This document shows, piece by piece, positions 34,988 to 46,094 of a stretch of 64,000 nucleotides of DNA. The position numbers and the translations under genes were made by a program. The stretch comes from Ilex aquifolium (taxonomy: Eukaryota; Streptophyta; Magnoliopsida; Aquifoliales; Aquifoliaceae), in contig OX637398.1 in NCBI GenBank assembly GCA_951799425.1, positions 23,198,270 through 23,262,269 on the forward strand, read 5' to 3'. The notes under the pieces were generated by a model that searched no databases, was not told the origin of the DNA, and saw only the letters and a list, made by a program, of their open reading frames with translations. Every line of letters begins with the position of its first letter. Position 1 is the first letter of the stretch.

Positions 34988-37261
34988 TGTGAAACCCGGG
35001 TAAATTTGAATTTTTGTGAATAAGGGCAAAATAGTCATTTGCCATCCTAATGCTTATTTGAAATACTCATACTCTAGACCTTGGATGAGGAAACGGAGTT
35101 CGCCGTTGGATTCGTATCGCGAAATCTAGTCACCCTGTCAAATTTCGTCGAATTCCGAGATAGTCGAATTTTTGCACGTCGTTCGAGGCGACTGCGTGGC
35201 AAATGACCTCACGAACGTCCCCATAAATATATTTTATAAAATTTCCTTAAAATTAAGTTAAAGTTCAAATAAAATTAATTTGAACTTAATTCGAGGTATA
35301 ATGAATCATTTCGGGACAAAAAAAACGGACCCGAAAGTCGAAAATATGCGGTGCGATGTGAACCACACATTTTTGCCTATAAATATCCAAAAAAAATCAG
35401 TTTTTTGGACAGAATATCAGCTGAACCTCAGCCTTATTCAGCCGCCCAAGACCAAAGAGAAAAAAAAAAAATCTTAAAGCTTCCCGCTCCGATTCCGGAA
35501 GTTCCGTCAGTCGGAATCCGTCGATCCAAGAGGCAAAGTTCATCTCCTCGACGAGGGCTACACGTACGTACTAAGAACGAGGGATTTCATCGAAGATTCA
35601 AGTGGAGTCTTTGGAGAAATCAAGGATTTTGGGATTTTTCTTGGTGTTCTTGGTGTGTTCTTGAAGCCTAGTCTTCATTTCAAGCTTCAAGAGGTAGGGT
35701 TCTTCCTACCTTGGATTAATCTTTCCTTAGATGTTGATAGTTTAAGGGTTTGATATATTTATGCATATGGATAGACTTTTATATGTATGTTTATGTTTAT
35801 GGAAACGGAAAAGTGAGCATAGAAATGACTTAAGCTAATTGCTAGCTTGATTTTGGTATATGGAAGTTACATGTGATTTATTATGTAACTTAGTGAAATT
35901 AAAGGCATGCTATGTGTTATATAAATTATGCCTTGAAGGTGTTTGGTGAAATGCCTTGAATATTTGGAAGTTGTTGTTTTGATTGAATTGAAATAACATG
36001 CTTAAGTTTAACTTGTGGAATCATATGCATATGATATGATTTATAATTGAATGTGCTTGTTGATATATGCATGTGTTGATATATTAACATTGAGATGAAT
36101 ATGGTATTTATATGCTTAGGATATAAATTTACCATGGATGTGTTGAAATTGTTCATGTGTTGTTCTTGGCATATTGAGCATTATGTTTCATGCAATAGGA
36201 CATGGCATTGCATATGCACGGGAGCATCTCATTACATGGGTGTGTGTGCATGGTGGATGTCAACACCACACTTGGTGATTGACGGTATGACTTGGGAAAG
36301 GTTGGGTCGAAGACCTAGCTAAGCCGCTTGGTTGCATGATAAATTGGATTGGGGTTAGCAAGAAGAGGCATGACGACCTCTCGGGTGCAAGGCCCGGTGA
36401 TTTGGGTAGTGCACTCCATTGGTGTAAGAGTCCATAAAGTGTACGGGTATGGAAGACCCTTGGTGCAAGTCTATGAATAACCAACCCCAAGAAAGACCCT
36501 AGTTTTGAAAATGTCATTTGATATGAACATAAATGATGGAATGAAACACTTTGGCATTGCATCGTGTAGTGGGAGTCGGTGAGGACTCGGGTTGAAGTGC
36601 ATGAGTGAGTGTCATCTCATTTCATGACATTGTATTGTTGCATTCCAACTTAGAATGCATATCCTTATAAGGAATGATTTTTTATTTGTTGCAAATGAAT
36701 GTTGCATGAGCATGAGCATCTAGGGGGGAGTAGCCTTTGTAGGATCTACTCTACTGGGCGTTGGTTCACCCTATACGGGAAACATTTCAGGTGTGGGGTT
36801 TGCACCGGTGGATGGTTCACTTGGAGAGCATCAGGCATGAAGGGGGCCAACTTGTGGCCTTATTTTGAGTTTTTGTAAAAGAGTTATGAAAACTTGGTCT
36901 TTGGCATGTAAATTATGCAAATTAATTGTAATAGACATTATATAGGCTAATGTTAAAGTAACCTTGCATGTTTTGATATAAGTATGGATAATTGGACCCG
37001 GTGTGGCCAATGTTTACTTATAAATGGACCCGGTGCGGTCATTTTTTTTATATTGGGCCTCGGATGAGTCATGTGAAGTTAAATTGCACAGGTTGGATTT
37101 TGGGTAGAGCTTCCTGTACGAAGGAGACTCTGCCCAAATTTTGTTAAGTTATGGAACCCGGTAAATGGGGCATAACAGTGTGATATCGAGTTACTCGGTA
37201 TCTACGGGTGTTCCGCGGGTTGATGGGTAATCAACGGACCCCCGGATTTTGGGGTGTCACA
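34988..37261 (+). repeat. 5' LTR of element E
   Basis: It is 2274 bp and runs from TGTGAAACCCGGG to GGGGTGTCACA. It has a TATA box at 35377-35385, donor-like AGAGGTAGGG at 35691, acceptor-like CATTTCAGGTG ending at 36790-36793 and GGACCCGGTG repeats near 36985-37035 where the relatives carry palindrome arrays. The 106-aa and shorter frames in it are not recognised genes. Confidence 0.95.
35377..35385 (+). promoter_or_regulatory. TATA box of element E 5' LTR
   Basis: CTATAAATA about 390 bp from the LTR start. The same box is at 52347-52355 in the 3' LTR. Confidence 0.6.
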
Positions 37262-37611
37262 GCTTGGTATCAGAGCATAGGTATACGATTTACCTAGGGC
37301 TTGATGGGCATGGGTCTAGACCATTGCATGCTTTGTGCATTTCATCTTATGTGTTTAAATGCTACATGTTATGTGCTATGTGCTATGTGGATTATATGCA
37401 TTGTAGAATGTGTATGTAAATGAACGCATTAGGTTAGAAAACATAACCTTGGGAGTGAGAAAGTAGATGAACGGGAGGGTTCATTGTGTAAATGTCTACT
37501 AACGAGAGGCATATGCTCTCCTAGTGAGACAATGAGTAAACTCTTGATGTTTTAGTATTGATTCCTATTTTGGGATGCCTTGTAAAATTATATTGCTATT
37601 GACTTATGTAG
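37262..37611 (+). other. Leader and tRNA-Met PBS of element E
   Basis: The PBS TGGTATCAGAGC is at 37265-37276. The leader up to the gag ATG is shared with A, B and F and shows no other gene. Confidence 0.9.
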
Positions 37612-38379
37612 ATGGTATATAGAGGGCGAGGACGCCGAGGCGGTAGGTGGAGCAACCAACCACCTCCGGCCTTTGATCACCAAGCCTTTATAGAGGCTAT
37701 TGGTGAGGCGGCGGCGACTATTGCACAGGCTAGTGCTATAGCCGCTACCATTGCACAGACTGGTGCAAATATGGGACACGGAGGCTCGAGTAACCTCCAG
37801 AGGTTCAAAGCCCATAATCCTCCGGCTTTTCTGGGAGGGGCGGATCCAATGGTAGCCGACCGTTGGATTCGGCAAGTGGAGAAGATCTTGAGGGCTATGG
37901 AGATCACTTCCGATGCCACCAAGATAACTCTGGCGACTTTTCAGCTGGAGGGAGAGTCCCAGCTATGGTGGGATTGGGTGAAGGACTCCAGAAATTTGGA
38001 GGCCATGACTTGGGAAGAATTCCGAGAGCTCTTTATGGGAAAGTATTTCCCGGCGGCTGCTCGACACGCTAAGGCCAAGGAGTTCCTAGAATTGAAGCAG
38101 GGGACTATGAGTGTGTTAGAATACGTGGCCAAATTCACGGAGTTGGCCCGTTTTGCTGATGATTATGTGGCCTCAGACATGGCCAAAGTACAGAAGTTTG
38201 AGGATGGACTGAAGTTGTCCATTCGAGGCAAGATTGTGGGACTTCTCCTGCAAGACCTTGATTTGATGGTCAAGACTGCAATGGCTATCGAGAGAGAGGT
38301 GGAGGACGCGCGCAACATCCGGGAAGCGGGTGTTAAGGACAAAAAGAAGGAGGGTCAATCCTCTTCTTCTGGTGCGTGA
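37612..38379 (+). CDS. Gag N-terminal part of element E
   Basis: This 255-residue frame starts MVYRGRGRRGGRWSNQ and contains the gag domain ([37 protein letters not shown]) and a basic KDKKKEGQ segment. It is almost identical to gag of element B. The remaining gag, including the knuckle, follows to about 38535. It is part of a broken polyprotein. Confidence 0.9.
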   Translation: MVYRGRGRRGGRWSNQPPPAFDHQAFIEAIGEAAATIAQASAIAATIAQTGANMGHGGSSNLQRFKAHNPPAFLGGADPMVADRWIRQVEKILRAMEITSDATKITLATFQLEGESQLWWDWVKDSRNLEAMTWEEFRELFMGKYFPAAARHAKAKEFLELKQGTMSVLEYVAKFTELARFADDYVASDMAKVQKFEDGLKLSIRGKIVGLLLQDLDLMVKTAMAIEREVEDARNIREAGVKDKKKEGQSSSSGA

Positions 38380-38535
38380 AAGAGGCAAAGGACTTTTGTT
38401 CCGCAAGGATCTCAAGGGCAGGGCCGCGGGTATCAAGGCCAAGGCCAGGGTCGATTCTCCCAAAACGGGGGAAACTTCAGGACCACCTTCCAGGCGGGTT
38501 AGAAGACTTGCTATTTTTGTCACCAGCCGGGTCAC
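38380..38535 (+). pseudogene. Rest of gag linker and knuckle region, element E
   Basis: The nucleotide sequence matches the linker and CCHC knuckle region of gag in element B (TGCTATTTTTGTCACCAGCC near 38508). It is broken in this copy and has no separate function. Confidence 0.75.
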
Positions 38536-40308
38536 ATGAGGAAGGAGTGTCCTCAACGGCAGGGATCCCAGAGCTATGGGACATCCCAATCCCAGTCTTC
38601 TGTGGGACAGTCGCAGACACAGTTTGTTCCTCCTTACCCCACCATGGGTCAAAGGAGCCAGTACCAGTCTCAGGGTGCTGCACCAGCGCCTACTACTTTT
38701 CGAGCGGGAACTCCGCAAGCAGGCCAGATGGGCCAAGGCATGGGTAGAGGGCGAGGCCAGGGTTCACAGGCCGGGACTTCAGGGACCCAGGGGCGTGTCT
38801 ACGCCATTATGCTACAGACCGAGCCGGCAGATCAGTCGGTGATACAGGGTACATTTCTACTCTCTCATTTATGGGTAAGAGTATTATTTGACTCTGGTGT
38901 ATCACATTCATTCATTTCTGCATCTTGTGTGAAAGATTTGGGTTTAGAGGTTGAGACCTTAGAAGAACCATTGCATGTGAGTTCTCCACTGGGAGCTAGG
39001 GTGAGAGTTGATCAGATATGTCGGGGTTGTGAGCTAGAGATCTCAGGGATTCTACTCACTGTGGACCTTCGGGTCATGGACATGTCGGAGTTCGATGTAA
39101 TCCTGGGAATGGATTGGTTGGCGGCACACAGAGTCGTCATTGATTGTGACCGGAAGCGGGTCACTGCTTACACACCGGATGGGGTTTGTTTCATGTTTCA
39201 GGGGGATAAGCACGATGCTTTTCCTCAAGCCGTGTACGACTCTAGATGGCACGGACAGTTGATGGGTTGGCTAGCAAGCCTTACCCTGGAGGACGAGGTG
39301 AGACATGAGTTGGGTCTACCTCGGGTTGTGAGTGATTATGAGGATGTTTTTCCGGATGAACTACCGGGATTACCTCCACATAGGGATGTAGATTTCACTA
39401 TAGAGTTGCATCCTGGTACATCGCCCATTTCTATGACTCCACATAGGATGGCGCCTGCTGAGTTGCAAGAACGCAAGGTCCAATTGCAGGAATTGTTGGA
39501 CAGGGGGTTCATTAGACCGAGTACCTCACATTGGGGCGCTCCGGTGTTATTTGCAAAGAAGAAGGACAAAACCCTTCGAGTATGTATAGACTACCGGCAG
39601 TTGAATAGGGTTACTATCAAGAATAGGTACCCTTTGCCAAGGATTGATGACTTGTTTGATCAGCTGAGAGGGGCGCGGGTCTACTCCAAGATAGATCTCC
39701 GCACCGGTTACCATCAGTTGAGAGTTAGGGAGGCAGATATCCCTAAGACGGCGTTTCGGACGCGGTATGGGCATTTCGAGTTCACAGTGATGCCATTTGG
39801 ATTGACGAACGCCCCAGCGGCATTCATGGATCTCATGCATATGGTGTTCCAACCCTACCTTGATCAGTTCGTCGTGGTTTTTGTTGACGACATCTTGATC
39901 TACTCCAAGTCTGAGGAGGAGCATGAGGGTCACTTGAGGATTGTTCTCCAGACCTTGAGAGACCATCAGTTGTATGCCAAGTTCAGCAAGTGTGAATTTT
40001 GGCTTACTGAGGTGAAATTTTTGGGACATGTGGTGTCGGCTTCGGGTGTATCCGTAGACCCGGAGAATGTTGAGGCAGTCATGAATTGGGAGAGGCCGAA
40101 GTCAGTCTTCGAGATACGTAGTTTCTTGGGATTGGCGGGGTATTACAGGAGGTTCATTGAGGACTTCTCCCGACTAGCTTCACCCATGACGAGGTTGACC
40201 CGGAAAGAGGTTAAGTTTGAGTGGAATGATTCATGTGAGAAGGCATTCCAGGAGTTGAAGAGGAGGCTTACTTCCGCTCCTATTCTGATAGTCCCAGAAA
40301 GGGGATAG
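38536..40308 (+). CDS. Protease and reverse transcriptase of element E
   Basis: The 590-residue frame holds the Q/S-rich gag tail, a retropepsin with a DSG active site ([13 protein letters not shown]) and the Tekay RT with [26 protein letters not shown] and FVDDILIYS, ending after the RT connection region ([16 protein letters not shown]). RT copies the element RNA. It is highly similar to pol of B. It is a fossil copy. Confidence 0.92.
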   Translation: MRKECPQRQGSQSYGTSQSQSSVGQSQTQFVPPYPTMGQRSQYQSQGAAPAPTTFRAGTPQAGQMGQGMGRGRGQGSQAGTSGTQGRVYAIMLQTEPADQSVIQGTFLLSHLWVRVLFDSGVSHSFISASCVKDLGLEVETLEEPLHVSSPLGARVRVDQICRGCELEISGILLTVDLRVMDMSEFDVILGMDWLAAHRVVIDCDRKRVTAYTPDGVCFMFQGDKHDAFPQAVYDSRWHGQLMGWLASLTLEDEVRHELGLPRVVSDYEDVFPDELPGLPPHRDVDFTIELHPGTSPISMTPHRMAPAELQERKVQLQELLDRGFIRPSTSHWGAPVLFAKKKDKTLRVCIDYRQLNRVTIKNRYPLPRIDDLFDQLRGARVYSKIDLRTGYHQLRVREADIPKTAFRTRYGHFEFTVMPFGLTNAPAAFMDLMHMVFQPYLDQFVVVFVDDILIYSKSEEEHEGHLRIVLQTLRDHQLYAKFSKCEFWLTEVKFLGHVVSASGVSVDPENVEAVMNWERPKSVFEIRSFLGLAGYYRRFIEDFSRLASPMTRLTRKEVKFEWNDSCEKAFQELKRRLTSAPILIVPERG

Positions 40309-40317
40309 AGGTACACA

Positions 40318-41628
40318 GTGTATTGTGATGCCTCTAAGGACGGACTTGGATGCGTCTTGATGCAGTCCGGGAGAGTAGTAGCTCATGGTTCTCGGCAGTT
40401 AAAGAACCATGAGCAGAGTTACCCCGCACATGACATGGAGTTGGCAGCCATTGTCTTTGCCTTGAAGGCTTGGCGCCACTATTTATACGGTGAGCAGTTC
40501 GAGGTGTTTTCAGACCATAAAAGTCTGAAGTACATCTTTACACATCGGGACCTCAATATGAGGCAACGCAGGTGGATGGAGTTTCTAGAGGACTATGACT
40601 TCACTTTGCATTACCATCCCGGTAAGGCAAATGTGGTAGCTGACGCACTCAGCCGGAAGTCACGGGGAGTCTTGGCTAGTGTGGCTTCCCGAGAGTGGCA
40701 GATGCTCGAGACTGTGGGACAGTTCGGGCTATGTTATATGGGACAGACTCAGGGTACTTTGGGAAGTTTGGTGGCTACGTCTTCCCTACTGAGCAGGGTT
40801 GTTGAGTCCCAGAGTCAGGACACTGAGCTATTGTCCATCCGGGACCGTGTACAGGCAGGTACAGGTGATGAGGGCTGGGCCATTCACTCGGATGGTAGTC
40901 TTCGGTATCGAGGAAGGGTTGTGGTTCCTCAGTTGGCGGATCTGAGAGAGGAAATCCTTAGGGAGTTTCATTGCTCCCGTTTTTCGGTTCATCCAGGGGG
41001 CACGAAGATGTATCATAATCTTCGTCGCCAGTATTATTGGAATGGGATGAAGCGACAAGTTGGCAATTTTGTTAGTAGATGTCTCACGTGTCAGCAAGTG
41101 AAGGTTAAACACCAGAGTCCAACAGGGTTACTCCAGCCATTGGAGGTAGCTGAGTGGAAGTGGAAACATATCACGATGGATTTTGTGACTCACTTGCCAC
41201 GGACATCGCGGGGACATGACGCGGTATGGGTGGTAGTGGACCGGCTTACGAAGTCGGCACACTTTTTGGTTGTGCGGATGACCTTCACACTGGAGGAATT
41301 CTGCAGGTTATATATACGGGACATTGTCCGGTTGCATGGGGTACCCGTGTCTATAGTATCAGATCGGGATCCCAGGTTTACGTCTCATTTTTGGGAGAGT
41401 TTCCAACGAGCTATGGGGACACAACTGATGATGAGCACTGCTTTCCATCCCCAGACGGACGGTCAGTCTGAGAGGACCATTCAGACATTAGAGGACAGGC
41501 TACGGGCATGTGTCATAGTTCTCAAGGGTAGCTGGGAAGATCATTTACCCTTGGTGGAGTTCGCCTATAACAATAGTTATCAGGCGAGCATACAGATGGC
41601 ACCCTACGAGGCACTATATGGGAGGCCA
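40318..41628 (+). CDS. RNase H and integrase core of element E
   Basis: RNase H starts [15 protein letters not shown] and includes [10 protein letters not shown] and FSDHKSLKY. Integrase follows with the zinc motif [11 protein letters not shown]...CLTC and the catalytic regions [18 protein letters not shown] and DGQSERTIQ. Element F is inserted at 41629, and the C-terminal part of integrase continues at 51255. Confidence 0.92.
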
Positions 41629-42017
41629 TGTGAAACCTCGGAAAAATTTAAACTTTGATGAACAAGGGCAATAGGTGAATTGCCACTTCGGGACTAGTTG
41701 AAAAACTGAATTTTTCTAGATCTCGAATGACGAAACGGATTTCACCGTTGGATTCGTCTCGCGAAATCTAGTTACCACGTCAAATTTCGTTGAATTCCGA
41801 GATAGTCGGATTTTTCGCGTTTTACGAGACGAACGGGCCTCGGGTGACCCCGTACACGAAATTTTTATAAAATTTTAAAGTTTGGGGAAATATTAGAGGC
41901 AAGTTAAAATAAAAATATTTTGAACTCGAACCGGAGCGAAATTTAATCGTTTCGGGATTAAAACGGACCCGGAATTAAAAGGGACGTGTGGCCAATTGTA
42001 GGCCAAGTATTCTAAAA

Positions 42018-42028
42018 ATATAAATAGG
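42018..42028 (+). promoter_or_regulatory. TATA-like box of element F 5' LTR
   Basis: AATATAAATAG about 390 bp into the LTR, the same relative position as in B and E. Confidence 0.5.
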
Positions 42029-44328
42029 AGCCTAAAGTCTGAAAAATCAGACTTCTCCTTCACCATTCAGCCGGTTTCAGCCGAGAGAAAAGAAGAGAGG
42101 GAAAATGAGAGAAAACTCCACCTTCTCTCTACGATCTACTCCGTTCTAGCGCTCAAATCGACTCGGGCCAAGAACAAGAGTTGCTCTACGCGTCGAGGGC
42201 TACACGTGGGTACCAAAAACGACGGTTTTCACCGAACGTTGGAGGGCCGAAAATTTGGAAGTGAATGATTCAAGCTTGCTTTGAGTTCTAGGGGCTTCCC
42301 ACGGCGATTCTACACGCTACAAGAGGTAGGGTTTTCTTCCTACTTAGGTTTATTTCCAACCTTGGAAGGTTATATGGAATGGGTAGGTGTATATATATAT
42401 GTATCACTTGCCTATTGTGGTTAATTGGGTGAAATGGGTATTGAGAATGGTTGGTATGATTTAAATCACATTCTCTAGTTTAATGTACCACTAATGCATT
42501 TTATGTGTGGGAAATGGGTACCAAATGTGCTAAGCAAGGTTGGTATGAAATGGGTGTATATATTTACTTGTTGGGTAAATTTCATAAATGAACTTGAAGT
42601 GTAGAAAATGGATATGGGAAAATTGGTAAAGTGAAATTCTAAATGGAATTGACATTTAGAGGTGGTTGCTTTATAATTCTCTTGGGGGATTATGATATGT
42701 GGATATTAGGAAATGGATAGAATAAATTCTATCTTGGTATAGTTATGTAGAAATCACTAGATATGATTTCTTGAGTTTGATGATAATAATTGATTAAATG
42801 GGGCTTTTACCTGTTGTTGGTGACATGATTAGATGGATGTTGAAAGTGGATACAATATATTCTATCTTGAAATGGTGGTGTAGAAATTACTTAGAGTAAT
42901 TTCTTGTGATACATTATGACGTGTAGGATTCTTCCTATTTGGGATTATTCCTCACCTTAGTTGCTTATATGAGATGTTGGTATGGAAAAAGAAGGGTGTT
43001 AGAGCCTTAACACTTACAAAATAATTAGAGAAATGACCTAGATCACTTCCTTGATTAAATGCCTAGAATGATGTATTGATGAGTTTGCTATGTTAATTGC
43101 ATGCTTATGTGATAACATGTTTGAAAATGGTTATTGGATGAAATGTTGATATAGGCATGCTTGCTATATATTGTTAACGTGTTGAATTATGGTATTTATG
43201 TGCTTATGATATGAAGTACCATGAATATGTAGATTTATCTTGACATTGTTCATATGACACTCATACATATCGAACATGTGGTTAGAGTGCAATTGGTACA
43301 TTACATTGCATTCACTGGATACATCACATTCATGGTTATAAGACATGAGTATGTGGGGGTGAGTTGACATCGCATTCATGGGTCATAGGCATGAGTGTGG
43401 GTGTGTGCATGTGTTGCGGATCAAACACCAAATCTTGGTGGTTGGTATGTGAACTCGGGAAAGTCGGGATCAAAGATCCGACTGAGTTGCACGGTTGCAT
43501 TGCATAAGGAAAACTTGTGTCGGGTAAAGCAAGTAGGGCTAGACACTCCCTCGGGTGAAAAACCCGGAACCACTGGTTCATACACTCCGACGGTGCAAGT
43601 CCAAAAAGTGTAGATAGGCCCACGGAGCCGGCGGTGCGATTCCAAAATCCGTTGCCCAGGAAGACACAAGATTTTGTTATATAAAAACACCCATCCAATG
43701 GGTAGCCTCAAACAATGATTTGATTTTTTTATAAAGACATAACTTTTATCTCAAACGATCATTGGGAGGGTTTTTCCGTCAATAGACGGGTTCATACACA
43801 TTGGCTTTTGCATTGTGTGGTGTGAGTCGGGGAAGACTCGGGACAAGGTGCATGAGTGAGTTCCATCTCATATCATGGCATGACATAGTATAGCATGGTA
43901 GCTTTCTAACATTGAGGTGTATATTCTTGTTAGATTGGTTGATGCTTGTTGATTTGTTGCATGTGCACATTTCATATGCACTTAGGTTGGGGAGTAGCCT
44001 CTGTAGGAGGATATCCTATTGAGCGTGGCTCACCCTTCGTGGGACAACATTTCAGGTGCGGGGTTCACGCCGGCGGACGGCTCCCAATTCGAGCCCCAAA
44101 GTTGAAGAAAGCCGACTTGTGGCTTTTATTGTTATTTAGTAAAGTTTTTGTAAGAATTCCATTTTGAGATGTAAATATATGGAATGAATTGTGATAGAGC
44201 TTGTATGAGTTGTGTATTATATGGAAAATCTCATTGAACATGTGTTGGATGAGTTTGGAGTGTATGGGGTAGCTTTAAGGATGGTTTGGAGGGGAAAGAA
44301 ATCCATTATTTTTGCTCACAGTCTGAAA

Positions 44329-44721
44329 ACCTACCGGAAGGTGTATGTCGGCCTTCCGGAAGGTTTTGCTAAAAACCCTGGATGCCTTGTTCACGGCTAA
44401 TACCTTCCGGAAGGTTTTGCCCACTGGAATAAACCTTCCGGAGGATTTTAGCTACTGGAGTAAAACCTACCGGAAGGACTTGTCTACTGGAATGAACCTT
44501 CCGGAAGGTTTTGCCTTGGGTTTCTTTTTGACTGCCAAATTCTTCCGGAAGGTTTTTTTTTCTGGAATGAACCTTCCGGAAGGTTTTGGCTACTGGAATG
44601 GACCTTCCGGAAGGTTTTTGCTACTGATGTAGACCTTCCGGAAGTTCTTGAAATTGATCCTTTTCATTTAACTGTTCTTTCAGCGACCTTCCGGTAGGTG
44701 TATGTCGACCTTCCGGAAGGT
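44329..44721. repeat. CCTTCCGGAAGG palindrome array, 5' LTR of F
   Basis: About twelve copies of the self-complementary dodecamer CCTTCCGGAAGG or one-base variants occur in about 390 bp, commonly spaced near 30 bp by TTTTGCTACTGGAATGAA-like spacers. Each contains TTCCGGAA, which fits the TTCnnGAA half of a heat-shock element. Confidence 0.93.
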
Positions 44722-44957
44722 TTTTTCCAAAAACCTGAAATTTTCAAAATGCTAAGCCATGCTCTTGGGCTTTATTTTCTTTGGTTCCTATGACATAAAT
44801 GGACATAAATTGAGATATCATTGACATTGTGGATGGTAAATCCGGTTAAAAGCATGTGAATGACGTGGTGTCGGGTTATACGACTATCACGAGTATTTCC
44901 GCGGGTTGACGGATGGTCAACGGTTAATAAAGGACCCCCGGGTTTTGGGGTGTCACA

Positions 44958-45323
44958 GCTTGGTATCAGAGCATAGGTATACGATTACCTAGGGCTTGAG
45001 GGGAATGGGTTTACACCATTGCATTCCATGTGCATTCATGTTATGTGTTTTATTTGTTACATGATTATGTGCTACATGATTATGTGTTATGTTTAAATTA
45101 TATACATGGTAAAATGTATATGGAAAAGAGGAACACTAGGTTTAGAAAACATAACCTTGGGGGTTCGAAAAAGGATGAACGGGATAGTTCATGGGTTAAA
45201 TGTCTACTAGTGTGAGACACTCGCTCTACTAGGGACACGATGAGAGAATTCTCAATGTTTTGAACTTGATCCCTACCTTGGGATATTAAGTTAGTACTCC
45301 ATTGCTATTTGACATGTGTGTAG
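44958..45323 (+). other. PBS and leader of element F
   Basis: The PBS TGGTATCAGAGC is at 44961-44972. The leader up to the ATG at 45324 resembles those of A, B and E. Confidence 0.9.
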
Positions 45324-46094
45324 ATGGCATATAGAGGGAGGGGACGTCTAGGCGGTGGACGGAACAACCAACCACTACCGACTTTGGACCAACAAGCCTA
45401 TATGGAGGCTATGAGTACGATGGCTGCTAACCTAGCACAGGCAAGCGCCAATTTGAGCCAAGGGGCTCAAGCCATCCAAAGGAGTTTAAGTTCCATGGGC
45501 CATCAACGGCCATGGAAAAAGCAAAAGACATCGAGCCCACAAGAATCATCGGGGCAGGGCCGCGGCTATCAAGGCCAAGGCCAAGGGCAAACCTTCCAAA
45601 GTAGTGGGCACTTCAGGGTTCCCAGCCAAGCGGGGCAGGGGCCATGTTATCATTGTCGCCAAGTGGGTCATAAGAGGAGGGATTGTCCTCAGAGGCATGG
45701 ATCACAGGAGCGGGTTCAAGCCCAAAATCTTTTGTCCCAAGGAGGGAAGAAATTCAAGGGAACGTTTCAAGGAGGCCAGAAGACATGTTTCTATTGTCGA
45801 CAACCGGGCCATAGGAAGAAGGATTGCCCCCTGAGGCAAACCTCACAGAGTTCCGAGACTTCTCAATCCCAGTCGTCGGTGGGACTCACACAGGCACGTG
45901 TTGTTCTTCCCTATTCCACTATGGACCAGAGAAATCAGTCCCAACTACAGGGCGTTGTACAAGTCCCTAGTACGCCGCGTGCGGAGACTCCGCAATCAGA
46001 CCGGATGAGCCAAGGTATGGGCCAAGGCCAGGAACAAGACTCTGAAGCGACAACATTGGAGACCCAGGAGACGGTCTTTGACGTTGCACCATAG
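45324..46094 (+). CDS. Gag-like zinc-knuckle frame of element F
   Basis: The 256-residue frame starts MAYRGRGRLGGGRNNQ like Tekay gag. It lacks the gag domain and instead has two CCHC knuckles (CYHCRQVGHKRRDC and CFYCRQPGHRKKDC) in a Q/G/S-rich chain. Normal Tekay gag has one knuckle. A protein like this could bind RNA but would not be expected to build a particle. It may be a fossil or a trans-acting nucleocapsid-like product; expression is unknown. Confidence 0.75.
   Translation: MAYRGRGRLGGGRNNQPLPTLDQQAYMEAMSTMAANLAQASANLSQGAQAIQRSLSSMGHQRPWKKQKTSSPQESSGQGRGYQGQGQGQTFQSSGHFRVPSQAGQGPCYHCRQVGHKRRDCPQRHGSQERVQAQNLLSQGGKKFKGTFQGGQKTCFYCRQPGHRKKDCPLRQTSQSSETSQSQSSVGLTQARVVLPYSTMDQRNQSQLQGVVQVPSTPRAETPQSDRMSQGMGQGQEQDSEATTLETQETVFDVAP

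Larger units (their letters stand above)
41629..44957 (+). repeat. 5' LTR of element F
   Basis: It is 3329 bp and runs from TGTGAAACCTCGG to GGGGTGTCACA. It has a TATA-like AATATAAATAG at 42018-42028, AGAGGTAGGG at 42324, CTCACCC...CATTTCAGG ending near 44056 and a palindrome array at 44329-44721. The remaining sequence is AT-rich with no recognised gene. Confidence 0.95.

Noticed and set aside
35280-35671. Short basic frames in the LTR of E, repeated at 52252-52722
   Set aside because: They overlap the promoter and transcribed LTR, differ in frame between copies and have no known domain; kept only as part of the LTR.
43336-43711. Frames of 96-120 aa repeated at 49633-50008
   Set aside because: They are identical because they lie in the two LTRs of F; no domain and no support for coding.
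44329-44721. CRISPR-like array of regularly spaced palindromic repeats
   Set aside because: The units are 12 bp, the spacers are similar to one another rather than unique, the array is duplicated in both LTRs of a plant retrotransposon, and there are no cas genes.
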